From Skermanella stibiiresistens SB22 (GTDB taxonomy: Bacteria > Pseudomonadota > Alphaproteobacteria > Azospirillales > Azospirillaceae): 64,000 nucleotides of DNA. Below the pieces are notes generated by a model. The model was not told where the DNA came from. It saw only the letters and a list, made by a program, of their open reading frames with translations, and did not search any database. The stretch lies in NCBI RefSeq assembly GCF_000576635.1, contig NZ_AVFL01000017.1, positions 1-64,000 of the forward strand, written 5' to 3'. The number at the start of each line of letters is the position of its first letter. The stretch's first letter is position 1. The position numbers and the translations under genes were made by a program. Shown here piece by piece: positions 40,209-49,528 of this stretch.

Positions 40209-41924
40209 TCAGTGACTTTCCCGGGGGATCTCGTGCCCTCGGCAGCCAACCAGGAAATCGAGGTCGGCGCCCCGGTCGGCTTGGAGCGTGCGCTCGACGT
40301 AGAGGCTCTGATAACCGCCCTTCATCGCTGGAACCGGGGGTCGCCAATCCCGCCGCCGCCGCTCCAGTTCCTCGTCGGAGACGCGGAGATGGATGGTGCG
40401 GGCCGCGACATCGACCGCGATGATGTCGCCGTCGGCCACCAGGGCCAGCGTGCCGCCGATCGCCGCTTCCGGCGCCGTGTGGAGGATCACCGTCCCAAAC
40501 GCGGTTCCCGACATCCGGGCGTCTGATATCCGCACCATATCGCGGACACCCTTCTCCAGCAGCTTGCGCGGCAGCGCCATGTTACCGACCTCGGCCATGC
40601 CGGGATAGCCCTTCGGCCCGCAGTTGCGGAGCACCATGACACAGGTCTCATCGATGTCGAGATCCGGATCGTCGACCTTCCTCTTGTAGTCCTCGATGGT
40701 GTCGAAGACGACCGCGCGCCCCTCGTGGCGCATCAGGTGGGGCGAGGCCGCCGACGGCTTGATGATCGCGCCATCCGGGGCGAGGTTTCCCTTCAAGACC
40801 GCGATGCCGCCCTCCGCCACCAGCGCCTGGGCCATGGGACGGATGACATCGGGATTGAAGTTCTCCGCCGCTTCGATGTTCTCGCCGACCGTCCGGCCGG
40901 AAACCGTCGGCGCGTCCAGCTTCAGCAGGCCGGCGATCTCCTTCATCAGCGCCGGCAGCCCGCCCGCGTAGCAGAAGTCCTCCATCAGGTAGCGGCCCGA
41001 CGGCATCAGGTTGAGGATGGTCGGGACGCCCTGGCCCCAGCGGTCCCAGTCGTCGAGGGTGAACTCGGTCCCGACGCGCCCCGCGATGGCGAGCAGATGC
41101 ACGACGGCGTTGGTCGAGCCACCGATCGCGCCGTTTACCTTGACCGCGTTGGCGAAGGCGTCGCGCGTCAGGATGTGGGACAAGCGTAGATCCTCGTCGA
41201 CCATGCCGACGATGCGGCGGCCGGTCATGCGCGCCAGCCGCGCGCGATGGGCGTCGACCGCCGGATAGGCGGCGTTGCCGGGCAAGGCGACGCCCAGCGC
41301 CTCGGCCATCGACGCCATGGTCGAGGCCGTGCCCATCGTCATGCAATGGCCGGGCGATCTGGACATGGCGTTCTCGGCGGCGAGGAAGTCCGCCCGGCTC
41401 ATGACGCCGGCCCGCACCTCCTCCGAGAAGCGCCAGACATCGGTGCCCGATCCGATATCCTGGCCGCGGAACTTGCCGTTCAGCATCGGACCGCCCGAGA
41501 TGACGATGCTGGGCAGGTCGCAACTCGCCGCTCCCATCAGCAGCGACGGAGTTGTCTTGTCGCAGCCCGCCATCAGCACGACCCCGTCGATCGGGTTGGC
41601 GCGGATCGACTCCTCGACATCCATGGAGGCCAAGTTGCGGAAGAGCATCGCGGTGGGGCGCATGTTCGACTCGCCGCAGGACAGCACGGGAAATTCGAAC
41701 GGCACGCCGCCGGCCTCGAGCACGCCCTTCTTGATATGCTCGATCAGTTGCCTGAAATGGGCGTTGCACGGCGTTAGTTCGGAGAAGGTGTTGCAGATTC
41801 CGATGACCGGTCGTCCGTCGAAGGTATCGTCCGGCAAGCCGCCATTCTTCATCCAGCTGCGGTGGATGAAGCTGTCCTTGCTGTCGCCTCCGAACCAAGC
41901 CTGCGACCGTAGTTTACGCGTCAT
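40209..41924 (-). CDS. IlvD/Edd family sugar-acid dehydratase
   Basis: A 571-residue iron-sulfur dehydratase. Probable cluster ligands are Cys53 (TPCNAHF), Cys121 (GCDKTTPSLLMGAASCDLPS) and a third in GHCMTMGTAST; the C-terminal GCRGHEIPRESH tail is characteristic of L-arabinonate/xylonate-type aldonate dehydratases rather than IlvD or Edd proper. It would remove water from a sugar acid to give a 2-keto-3-deoxy acid. Start at 41924 (MTRKLRSQ) follows a GGAAG site. No sugar-specific transporter is adjacent, so substrate is unassigned. Confidence 0.88.
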   Translation of the reverse strand: MTRKLRSQAWFGGDSKDSFIHRSWMKNGGLPDDTFDGRPVIGICNTFSELTPCNAHFRQLIEHIKKGVLEAGGVPFEFPVLSCGESNMRPTAMLFRNLASMDVEESIRANPIDGVVLMAGCDKTTPSLLMGAASCDLPSIVISGGPMLNGKFRGQDIGSGTDVWRFSEEVRAGVMSRADFLAAENAMSRSPGHCMTMGTASTMASMAEALGVALPGNAAYPAVDAHRARLARMTGRRIVGMVDEDLRLSHILTRDAFANAVKVNGAIGGSTNAVVHLLAIAGRVGTEFTLDDWDRWGQGVPTILNLMPSGRYLMEDFCYAGGLPALMKEIAGLLKLDAPTVSGRTVGENIEAAENFNPDVIRPMAQALVAEGGIAVLKGNLAPDGAIIKPSAASPHLMRHEGRAVVFDTIEDYKRKVDDPDLDIDETCVMVLRNCGPKGYPGMAEVGNMALPRKLLEKGVRDMVRISDARMSGTAFGTVILHTAPEAAIGGTLALVADGDIIAVDVAARTIHLRVSDEELERRRRDWRPPVPAMKGGYQSLYVERTLQADRGADLDFLVGCRGHEIPRESH

Positions 41925-42013
41925 ATCAGCGACTTCCAAGTTTCACGGGCCGAAGCGTCCTTCGACCCACTGTGGAACGCCGACCTGACGCGGGTCAATC
42001 CCCGAAGCCACGC

Positions 42014-42619
42014 CTACTTCTGGAGCGCGCCGGCGATGTCGGTCGCCAGGTCGGCCAACGCCAAGCTGAGGGCCGCCGCGACCTGATCCGGGTCCAGCGG
42101 GGTCGAAACCGGCTTGGCGACCGCCGTCCTGCCGAAGCGGAGCGGGCGGCGGTCGCCGGTATAGATGCGCCACCGGGCTTCCAGCACGGCCTGTCCCGCC
42201 TCCTCCGCCTCGAAGCGGTCCAGGTCGATCTCCACCGTGTTGGTCGGCGACAGATCCATCCGGACCGGCATCTGGAGCACCTCGGCGCCGGGCATCGTGG
42301 CGTTCAGGTTGCGCAGCAGGGTCTGGTTGATCATCAGCTCCAGCGTGCCGCCCCAGCGGTCGAATTCCAGGGCCTTCAACTGGTTGGCGGAGGTCCGTGT
42401 CACGATCTCGGGCCGGCGCAGATAGTCCGGCACTCCGACGCTCTCCAAGCCGATCACCCGGCTTGGCTTGGTCGCCACGGCGGGCGGACGCGGCGGGGCC
42501 GCCGTCAGGGTGTACAGGCGGCTGGGCTGCGACCCGGCACAGCCGGCGACCAGCAGCAGCGCGAACAGGGAAGCCAGAGGACGGGCTAGCGGGACAGTGG
42601 AGAGTTTCGTCATCTTCAT
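42014..42619 (-). CDS. pqiC: PqiC-type ABC transport auxiliary lipoprotein
   Basis: A 201-residue outer-membrane lipoprotein: signal ending LLLVAGC with lipidated Cys27, then the PqiC fold (RLYTLTAAPP, VGVPDYLRRPEIV and RWGGTLELMINQTLLRNL). PqiC forms a ring at the outer membrane that contacts the PqiB tube. ATG at 42619 overlaps the pqiB stop by four bases. Confidence 0.88.
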   Translation of the reverse strand: MKMTKLSTVPLARPLASLFALLLVAGCAGSQPSRLYTLTAAPPRPPAVATKPSRVIGLESVGVPDYLRRPEIVTRTSANQLKALEFDRWGGTLELMINQTLLRNLNATMPGAEVLQMPVRMDLSPTNTVEIDLDRFEAEEAGQAVLEARWRIYTGDRRPLRFGRTAVAKPVSTPLDPDQVAAALSLALADLATDIAGALQK

Positions 42620-44307
42620 CGTTTGCCTTGGATCAGGGCTTCGGGATGGCGTTCGAGATAGTCGGCGAACACCCGGATCGACCGGGCCGCCGTGGCGAGC
42701 TCCCGCATCAGGCCATTCATGTCCTGGATGACGGGCGCCGCCGAGCCGATCACCCGGTTGGTCGATTTCAGGGTGGCCTCGGCCTCGGTGCCGATGGCGG
42801 CGACGCTTTCGGAGGCTTGGCGCAGCGCCCGGATCATGGGTGCCGCCTCGCCGCTGACTGTCCGCATGGTCTTGTCCAACTCCACCATCGTGCTGCTGAG
42901 CGACGCCACCGCCCGCGCCGTCTCCGGGCCGCCGAGCAGGGTTCCGGCGGCGTGGACCGCCGCCCGCAATTCCTCGACGGTCTCGCCGATCGGCGCCTTG
43001 GAAAGCGACTCCATCAGCCCGGTCAGAGACCGGGTGGCGGTGTCCAGCACGTTGGGCTCGGTCGGCAGTTCCGGGATCGGCCCGGCGGTATCCAGCGAGG
43101 TCTGGGGTGATCCGGGGAACAGGTCGAGCGCCACCACCAGCTCGCCGGTCAGGATGTTGCCGGTCTGGACCTGGGCGCGCAGGCCGCGCCGGACCAGCTC
43201 GTCGACCCGGGCGTAGTCGGCGGACGCCTCCGCGGGATCGGAGGGCACCGGGGCGGAATCGATCCGCTCCGGCTCGATCTCGAAGGTGACCGGAATGCGG
43301 ACGCTGTTGCTGGCCTGGTCCCAGGCCAGCTTGACGTCGGTCACCTGACCGATGCGGATGCCGCGGAACTCGACCGGCGATCCCGGCCGCAAGCCGCGCA
43401 CAGAACCGTCGAAATGGGCCAGGAACGGCAGCTTGCGGGTGTAGCGCGACGCCTCGACGCTGCGCTGGTTGGCGAACAGCGGATAGCTGGTGCCCTCCTC
43501 GGCAGACGCGCTCGGGTTCTCGATGCCGGGGGTGTCGAAGGCGACGCCACCCGTCACCAGGGTCTGGAGCGATTCGATCGACAGCGCCGGCCCATCGGGA
43601 CCATAGGAAACCTCGATGCCGCTGGTGTTCCAGAAACGGCTGTTCGGCCGCACCAGCTTGTCGTACGGGGCATGGACGAACACCGGGATGTGAAGCTCGC
43701 TCCAATTCTCGGTGAACTCATATCCAAGGACCTCGCCGACCTGGATACCGGCGTAATAGATCGGCACGCCCGGCGCCAAGCCGCCCAGGCGGGTGGAGGT
43801 CAGCAGGAAGCGCCGGCCGGGCGTGTTGGTCTGCACCAGCGGCGGCTCCTCCAGGCCGGTGAAGCTGGTCTCGCCCTCGCCGGAGCCGGGGTCGATCCCG
43901 ATATAGGAGCCGGAGACGATCGTCGTCAGCCCCGACACCCCGCCGCTGCCCAACCGGGGCTTGACGACCCAGAAGCGGCTGCCGGTGGTCAGATAGGCCG
44001 CCGCCTGCTTGACCATCCTGGCGGTAACCACGACATGGCCCAGATCCTCGGAGACGGTCACGCTCTCGACCGTGCCGACATCGACCGCCTTGTACTTGAC
44101 CTTGGTCTTGCCGGCCTCGATGCCCTCGGCGGTTTCGAAGGTGATCGTCACCATCGGGCCGCGATCGCTCACGGTGGTCCAGATCAGCCAGCCGCCGATC
44201 ACCGCCGCCACCAGGGGCACGATCCAGATCAGGGGCAGGGTGCGCCGCTGGCGCACGGGCTCCGCCGCCGGGGTGACCGTGCCACCATCCCGGTTTCTGT
44301 CAGTCAA
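42616..44307 (-). CDS. pqiB: PqiB-type intermembrane transport protein (MCE domains)
   Basis: A 563-residue protein with one N-terminal transmembrane helix (LPLIWIVPLVAAVIGGWLIW) followed by three MCE/MlaD domains (about 48-140, 160-225 and 285-390) and a long C-terminal helical region of about 130 residues. In E. coli PqiB hexamers stack into a tube that carries lipids between the two membranes. The start is TTG at 44307, three bases after the pqiA stop, with GGAGA upstream. Confidence 0.9.
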   Translation of the reverse strand: MTDRNRDGGTVTPAAEPVRQRRTLPLIWIVPLVAAVIGGWLIWTTVSDRGPMVTITFETAEGIEAGKTKVKYKAVDVGTVESVTVSEDLGHVVVTARMVKQAAAYLTTGSRFWVVKPRLGSGGVSGLTTIVSGSYIGIDPGSGEGETSFTGLEEPPLVQTNTPGRRFLLTSTRLGGLAPGVPIYYAGIQVGEVLGYEFTENWSELHIPVFVHAPYDKLVRPNSRFWNTSGIEVSYGPDGPALSIESLQTLVTGGVAFDTPGIENPSASAEEGTSYPLFANQRSVEASRYTRKLPFLAHFDGSVRGLRPGSPVEFRGIRIGQVTDVKLAWDQASNSVRIPVTFEIEPERIDSAPVPSDPAEASADYARVDELVRRGLRAQVQTGNILTGELVVALDLFPGSPQTSLDTAGPIPELPTEPNVLDTATRSLTGLMESLSKAPIGETVEELRAAVHAAGTLLGGPETARAVASLSSTMVELDKTMRTVSGEAAPMIRALRQASESVAAIGTEAEATLKSTNRVIGSAAPVIQDMNGLMRELATAARSIRVFADYLERHPEALIQGKR

Positions 44308-44310
44308 AAC

Positions 44311-45564
44311 TCAAGTCTCCTGTCGGGTGGCGGCGGCGTCCCACATCAGCCGCGGATCGAAGGCGTGGGACGCCCGCATGGTCACGATGACCACCATGGC
44401 GAAGGCGACGGCTCCGGGTTCCGCCTGGACCGTGGCGATGGCGCCCAGTTGGACCAGCGCCGTTAAAAGGGAAATCATGAAGATGTCGACCATCGACCAG
44501 CGGCCGACGCCCTCGATCAGGCGGTATAGCCGCGTCCTGTCCCGCAAGCGGGTCGCCGAGCCGCGCCTGACCGATAGCAGAAGGTAGCCAAGTCCCATCA
44601 GTTTCAGCACCGGCACGGCGATGCTGGCGACGAACACCAGCAGCGCGATTGGCAGCATCCCGGACGCGATCAAGGTCTCGACGCCGGACAGGATGGTGTC
44701 GGGCTCGCCCGAGCCGAAATAGACCACGGTCATGATCGGCAGCATGTTGGCCGGGATGTACAGGATCGCCGCCGACACGGCGAGCGCCGCCGTGCGGTGG
44801 AAGCTGTGGGGTTTGCGATGGTGCAGCGCGGCACCGCAGCGCGGGCAGGGCAGGTGTTCCTCGGTGGACAGCTGGGCGCAGGCATGGCAGCGAACGAGGC
44901 GTTCCGGAGCGACACCCGTCGGGTCGCCGGATCGCCGCTGCGGCGACAGCCGGTCCCACACGTCGTAGGAGTCCAGCGAGGCCTCGGCCCAGGTCATCGT
45001 CACCATCAATCCGACCAGCGCCACCAGCGACGGTCCGATCTCGACCGTCGCGATGTCGGACAGTTTGACATAGGCCACGATCAGGCCCAGCAGGAAGACC
45101 TCGACCATCGCCCAGGGCTTGAGGTGGTCCAGCAAGCGGAAGACGGACGCGGTGCCGGGGGCGGGGTGGCCCAGCAGGAGCGGCACCGTGACGTAGAGCG
45201 TCGCCAGGATCTTCATCAGCGGCGCCGCCAGCACGGTGAAGAACACCAGCGCCGCCAGGATGGGATATCCCACGTTCCACAGTGCCTCGGCGGCGCTCAG
45301 GATGCCGCCGGGCTGCTCGCGGCCCTCCAACTCGAACACCAGCAGGGGGAACAGGGTCGCGACCGCCAGCAGGATCAGCGCCGCGACCGACAGGGCCGCC
45401 GCGCGCTGGATCCCATGGACCTGATTGGCGCGAAGCTCCGATCCGCACCGCGCGCAGACGGCCTTCTCGCCGCCGCGCATGTCCGGCAGGGCGTGGAGCA
45501 AGTCGCAGTCGGGACAGGCCACGAGCGGCCGTCCCGCCGCGACGGAATGGGTATGGGTCGGCAT
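44311..45564 (-). CDS. pqiA: PqiA-type integral membrane protein
   Basis: A 417-residue inner-membrane protein with two repeats, each made of a four-cysteine zinc ribbon (CPDCDLLH...CARCG; CHACAQL...CPRCG) and a four-helix PqiA domain (about 50-210 and 255-410). The conserved ATLFPLLVFE and PANMLPIMTVVYFG segments mark each repeat. It is the membrane partner of the PqiB tube. Start at 45564 is set where the first zinc ribbon begins; no strong Shine-Dalgarno is seen. Confidence 0.92.
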   Translation of the reverse strand: MPTHTHSVAAGRPLVACPDCDLLHALPDMRGGEKAVCARCGSELRANQVHGIQRAAALSVAALILLAVATLFPLLVFELEGREQPGGILSAAEALWNVGYPILAALVFFTVLAAPLMKILATLYVTVPLLLGHPAPGTASVFRLLDHLKPWAMVEVFLLGLIVAYVKLSDIATVEIGPSLVALVGLMVTMTWAEASLDSYDVWDRLSPQRRSGDPTGVAPERLVRCHACAQLSTEEHLPCPRCGAALHHRKPHSFHRTAALAVSAAILYIPANMLPIMTVVYFGSGEPDTILSGVETLIASGMLPIALLVFVASIAVPVLKLMGLGYLLLSVRRGSATRLRDRTRLYRLIEGVGRWSMVDIFMISLLTALVQLGAIATVQAEPGAVAFAMVVIVTMRASHAFDPRLMWDAAATRQET

Positions 45565-45694
45565 CGAAGTGGCCCCGTCACGTTCACCGGGGCGACTATA
45601 AAGGAATAGACGCCCCGGGCATGAACGTAATAGCGGCGCCGCTGGTGCCAACCCTTTCGAAAGTCTGGTTCCGGAGCCTGGACCCTTTTGGCCC

Positions 45695-46405
45695 TCACTC
45701 CTCGGGCGGGTCCTCCTGGCAGAACCCGCGTAGCGCGTCGATGTCCGACACCGCCACCTCGGCGCCATGGACCTCGACACCGATCGGGCGGAGCTTGGCG
45801 AGAGCGCGCGAGAACGTCTCGGGCTGGATGCCGAGCCGGCGCGCGACCAGCGATTTCTCCAAGGGCAGCGTGAACGACGCCCCGCCGGGACCGGGCGGGC
45901 ACAGGCTCAACAGGAAGCCGCCCACCCGCTGGGGAGCGGACTGGACCTGCAACCGCTCGATCTGCCCCACCAGGGTTCGCAGCCGCATCGACAGCGATCC
46001 CAGCATGGCGAAGGCCGTCTTGACATCGGACTGGACGCAGCGGGCGAAGGCCTGCGAGGTGATCGACAGCACGCGCAGGTCGGTCACCGCTTGGGCGCAG
46101 ACCGGAAAATTCCCCTGGGCGAACATGGCGGCGTCGGCGAAGCTCTCGCCGGCGTGGACCATGGTCACCACGGCCTCCGCCCCGTCGCGGTTGAGCCGGT
46201 ACAGCTTGACCCAGCCCTCCAGCAGGATGAAGAACCTGTCCGCCGGGTCGCCCTGGACGAACAGGTCGGTCCCGCGCTCGACCGAGCGGACCGTGGCGGT
46301 GGCCAGCAGGGCTTCCAGCGCTGGTTCGGCCAGCTGCTGGAACAGCGGCAGTTCCCGTAACAGCGCCGCGTCGTGGGGTGACAGATCGGCGAGTTGGGCG
46401 GGCAT
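45695..46405 (-). CDS. Crp/Fnr family regulator, Dnr/NnrR-like
   Basis: A 236-residue regulator: beta-roll sensor domain (FFILLEGWVKLYRLNRDGAE), dimer helix and winged helix with recognition part LVARRLGIQPETFSRALAKL. It lacks the N-terminal cysteine cluster of FNR; cysteines elsewhere are scattered. The E-x-x-SR recognition signature predicts binding to TTGAT/TTGAC-type half sites. Its neighbour nnrS and the box TTGACCGTGGTCAA upstream of nnrS fit a nitric-oxide-responsive Dnr/NnrR role. Confidence 0.85.
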   Translation of the reverse strand: MPAQLADLSPHDAALLRELPLFQQLAEPALEALLATATVRSVERGTDLFVQGDPADRFFILLEGWVKLYRLNRDGAEAVVTMVHAGESFADAAMFAQGNFPVCAQAVTDLRVLSITSQAFARCVQSDVKTAFAMLGSLSMRLRTLVGQIERLQVQSAPQRVGGFLLSLCPPGPGGASFTLPLEKSLVARRLGIQPETFSRALAKLRPIGVEVHGAEVAVSDIDALRGFCQEDPPEE

Positions 46406-46481
46406 GCTGCTCCCAGTGGGATGGGTCGGCTGGTATGTCCCGCTTATAGCATAGGATCCCGAGATGGATTCGACCTCGTTT

Positions 46482-47672
46482 TCAGCCCGGCCGGCCGTCG
46501 ATCCGGGCGTTGGTCAAGATCGGAGTGTATTCGATCAGGTAGAGCGTGAAGGCCAGCGCCCACAGCACCCCGGAAACCCCGATCACGCCGGGAGCGTCCG
46601 GGGCGACCATGGGACCCAGGACCCGGACCAGCGCCGCGAGGTTGAGGATGGCGAAGGCCGCGGTCATCAGGCGGGTGGCCTCGATCGGACGCCCGGTGTG
46701 GCCGCGCGCCGTGCGGGCCATCATGCCCAGTGTCAGCACGCCGATGCCGCCGATGGTGAAGGCGTGGTCGGCGGCGCTGCCGGGGAGGGTGAAACCCAAA
46801 TCAGCCGCCGCCCGCAGCAGCAGCGCCGCGGCGATCCAGGCGTGACCGGCGTGGAGCACCCATAGCATCGGGACCCCGCGCGTCGCCCAGGGCTTCCAGG
46901 GCAGCGCGCGGGCGGTCAGCGCCACGGCGGCGGCCAGCGCCGCCAAGCCGCTCATCATGGTCATGGGTGCGGCCACCGACAGGACCACCGCCAGCGCCGT
47001 CGCCAGGATCGCCAGCTTGTCCAGCCGCTTGTCGGTGCCGGCCCCGGCGGCGGGCAGGCGGTTGCGGGTGAAGAACGGGATCACCCGCCCACCCATCACG
47101 ACGAGGATCAGCGTCAGGATGCCCAGCACGCCACGCGTCACCTCGGGCCCGGCGGCGATGACGCCGGCGGCGTCCAGGTGCAGCGCCAAGTTCGCCGCCC
47201 CCAAGCCGATCAGCACGAAGGGGAAGGCGATGTTGCGCTTGTTGCCCGCCGCCACCAGCGGCGGCAGCATGGCGAGCGCCGCCAGCGGCAGGAAGGCGCT
47301 ATCGACCAGCGCCACCGCCTGCCACGGCAAGGCGCCGCCGGTCAGCATCGCGACGCGGCCGACCAGCCAAAGGGCGGCCAACCCGCCGAGCGGCGCGCTG
47401 GTCACGGTTGGGCGGCCGGTCCAGTTCGGAATGGCGGTCAGCAGGAATCCCACCAGCACGGCGGCGGTGAACCCGAACAGCATCTCGTGGGTGTGCCACG
47501 CCACCGGACCGAATCCCGTCGGCAATTCCAGATGCCCATGCCAGACACCGACCCAGAGCGGTATCCAGGCGGCGGCCAGTCCGGCGGCCAGCAGGTAGAA
47601 GGGCCGGAAACCGAGGGCGAACAGGGTGTGCGAGCGGCACCGGTGAGGATTGGCGAGAGTGGGCATGGCCAT
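46482..47672 (-). CDS. nnrS: NnrS family heme/copper membrane protein
   Basis: A 396-residue protein with about 12 transmembrane helices. Family features are the N-terminal LFALGFRPFYLLAAGLAAAW, the histidine motif AWHTHEMLFGF, a central GRVIPFFTRN and a late HAWIAA and HAFTIGGIG with further candidate ligand histidines. NnrS helps cells cope with nitric oxide and metal stress during denitrification. Start at 47672 or 47666; the frame extends further but the residues there look non-coding. Confidence 0.9.
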   Translation of the reverse strand: MAMPTLANPHRCRSHTLFALGFRPFYLLAAGLAAAWIPLWVGVWHGHLELPTGFGPVAWHTHEMLFGFTAAVLVGFLLTAIPNWTGRPTVTSAPLGGLAALWLVGRVAMLTGGALPWQAVALVDSAFLPLAALAMLPPLVAAGNKRNIAFPFVLIGLGAANLALHLDAAGVIAAGPEVTRGVLGILTLILVVMGGRVIPFFTRNRLPAAGAGTDKRLDKLAILATALAVVLSVAAPMTMMSGLAALAAAVALTARALPWKPWATRGVPMLWVLHAGHAWIAAALLLRAAADLGFTLPGSAADHAFTIGGIGVLTLGMMARTARGHTGRPIEATRLMTAAFAILNLAALVRVLGPMVAPDAPGVIGVSGVLWALAFTLYLIEYTPILTNARIDGRPG

Positions 47673-47736
47673 GGCGTGATGTCCGGGTGATGGCGGGTTG
47701 CGGCCGCCACCATCGCTTGGATTAACGGGGGGAGGC

Positions 47737-47750
47737 TTGACCGTGGTCAA
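47737..47750 (-). promoter_or_regulatory. FNR/NnrR-type box upstream of nnrS
   Basis: TTGAC-CGTG-GTCAA, a perfect 14-bp palindrome matching the TTGAY-N4-RTCAA consensus of FNR, Dnr and NnrR. It is centred about 72 bp before the nnrS start, so a transcription start near -41.5 spacing would give a 30-base leader. Confidence 0.75.
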
Positions 47751-47863
47751 GTCGATCCGCGCGAACGCTGATTTCCGCACCAGCAAAACAGGAAACTGCG
47801 CAAACCTTGATCATACCCCGGCCATGAGCGTCAGGAAACACCCGGTCCGTGGGATTTGACCGG

Positions 47864-47880
47864 TTGGCATGGTGTTTGCT
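47864..47880 (+). promoter_or_regulatory. Sigma-54 (RpoN) promoter
   Basis: TTGGCATG-GTGT-TTGCT matches the -24/-12 consensus TTGGCACG-N4-TTGCW with one change. The spacing between GG and GC is exact. It is 60 bp upstream of the ABC operon's first ATG. Sigma-54 promoters in this bacterial group are typically driven by NtrC or another enhancer-binding protein. Confidence 0.7.
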
Positions 47881-47940
47881 GACGTTAACCATGACTGTTT
47901 TGTGGCCTTTGTGGCTTTTGACCGATTTCTGGGGGCTGTC

Positions 47941-49524
47941 ATGGACTCAAACCTCACGCGACGCCACTTCATGCAAGGTGCCGCCACGGCGGCCGTGGCG
48001 GCCGGCTTCGCTCAGATAAATCCGGATTTCCTCATCTCGTCGGCGCGCGCCCAATCCGGCAAGCCGATGAGCTTCCTGTCGGCCGAGAACATCACCGGCA
48101 ACTGGGACCCGACCGCCCATACCACGCTGTCACAGAAGAACATCGAGGGCTTCGTGATGGGATTCCTGACCCGGACCCCGATGCGGTTGGACGACCCGTC
48201 CGAGGTCGTCTATGAGCTGGCGACCAAGATCGAGCTGCTGACTTCCACGCGGCTCCAGATCAGCCTGCGCGACGGCATCAAGTTCCACGACGGCAAGCCG
48301 TTCAAGGCGGAGGACGTCAAGGCGACGTTCGAGTACGGCGCCCAGCCGGACCGCCCCGCCCAATGGTATCCGGGACCAACCGAAACCCTGACGATCGAGA
48401 CGCCGGACGATCTGACCGTCATCGTCGACACCTCCAAGGGCGGCTATCCCGCCCACCTCTTCATCTTCCTGGCGGCCTTCCTGCCGATCATGTCGGCCAA
48501 GGACATCGCGGCCGGGCCAGGAGGACCGCTGTCGCAGCGGCTCAACGGCACGGGGCCATTCAAGTTCGTCGCCCAGCGCGGCAACGACACCATGCTCGAG
48601 GCGTTCGACGGCTATTTCAAGGGCAAGCCCGGCATCCCCGGCATCAACTTCAGCTTCGTCGCGGATTCCACGACCCGGATGCTGTCGCTGCTGAATGGCC
48701 AGGCCTCGATCGTCGAGCGGCTGGAGCCCGAGCAGGTCACCTCGATCGAGGGCAACCCCGCCATCGCCATCAACAAGGTCGTCTCGGTCGAGAACAAGTA
48801 CCTGTGGTTCCGCTGCTCCAAGCCGCCCTTCAACGATCCGCGCCTGCGTTTGGCGGCTGCCCACGCGATCGACAGGAGCCTGATCCTCGAAGTGCTCGGC
48901 TCCGCAGGCCACAAGTCGGAGAACTTCGTCTCGCCGGTCAAGTTCGGCTATGTCGATCTGGAGAACTACCCGGCCTACGATCCCGACAAGTGCCAGGCCC
49001 TGCTCGCCGAGGCTGGTTTCCCGAATGGAAAGGGCCTGCCGCAGCTGGAGTACATCACCTCGGTCGGGTTCTATCCCAAGACCAAGGAATACGGCGAGAT
49101 CATCACCGCGATGCTGACCGAGCAGGGTTTCCCCGTCACCCTGACCGTCCTGGAGCCCGCTGCCTGGAACGAGCGCCTGTACCACCGTCCCGGCGGTGGT
49201 CCCGGCCACATGGTCGATTGCGGCTGGTCGACCGGGTCGCCGGAACCCGATCTGGTCCTGCGCACCCACTTCCACTCGACCTCGCATCGGATCACCGGTC
49301 TGGAGGACGCCGAGATCGACGCCAGCCTGGACAAGGAGCGGAGCGCTCCGACGCTGGAGGAGCGCGGCAAGATCCTGAAGACCGAGACCATGCCGCTGAT
49401 CGCGTCCAAGATGCCGGCGCTGTCGCTGTTCACCTCGGTGATGATCCACGCCATGAAGAAGGAGCTGGAAGGCCTCTACATCTATCCGGACGGCTCGATG
49501 GACGCTTCCCGCAAGATGGCCTGA
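47941..49524 (+). CDS. Peptide/opine-type ABC transporter substrate-binding protein (SBP_bac_5)
   Basis: A 527-residue family-5 binding protein. The N-terminus has a twin-arginine signal (NLTRRHFMQGAATAAVAAGF) ending near ARAQS, so it is exported folded. Family landmarks are SLRDGIKFHDGKPFKAEDV, the GTGPFKFV loop and DPRLRLAAAHAIDRS. Family-5 proteins bind peptides, opines, nickel chelates or glycosides; the ligand here is unknown. It is the first gene of an eight-gene operon behind a sigma-54 promoter; the ATG at 47941 follows GGGGG at suitable distance. Confidence 0.92.
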   Translation: MDSNLTRRHFMQGAATAAVAAGFAQINPDFLISSARAQSGKPMSFLSAENITGNWDPTAHTTLSQKNIEGFVMGFLTRTPMRLDDPSEVVYELATKIELLTSTRLQISLRDGIKFHDGKPFKAEDVKATFEYGAQPDRPAQWYPGPTETLTIETPDDLTVIVDTSKGGYPAHLFIFLAAFLPIMSAKDIAAGPGGPLSQRLNGTGPFKFVAQRGNDTMLEAFDGYFKGKPGIPGINFSFVADSTTRMLSLLNGQASIVERLEPEQVTSIEGNPAIAINKVVSVENKYLWFRCSKPPFNDPRLRLAAAHAIDRSLILEVLGSAGHKSENFVSPVKFGYVDLENYPAYDPDKCQALLAEAGFPNGKGLPQLEYITSVGFYPKTKEYGEIITAMLTEQGFPVTLTVLEPAAWNERLYHRPGGGPGHMVDCGWSTGSPEPDLVLRTHFHSTSHRITGLEDAEIDASLDKERSAPTLEERGKILKTETMPLIASKMPALSLFTSVMIHAMKKELEGLYIYPDGSMDASRKMA

Positions 49525-49528
49525 GCCC

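Noticed and set aside
47811-47824. Second FNR-type box (TTGATCATACC) upstream of the ABC operon
   Set aside because: Only one half-site is good; the other half does not match RTCAA at the correct spacing.
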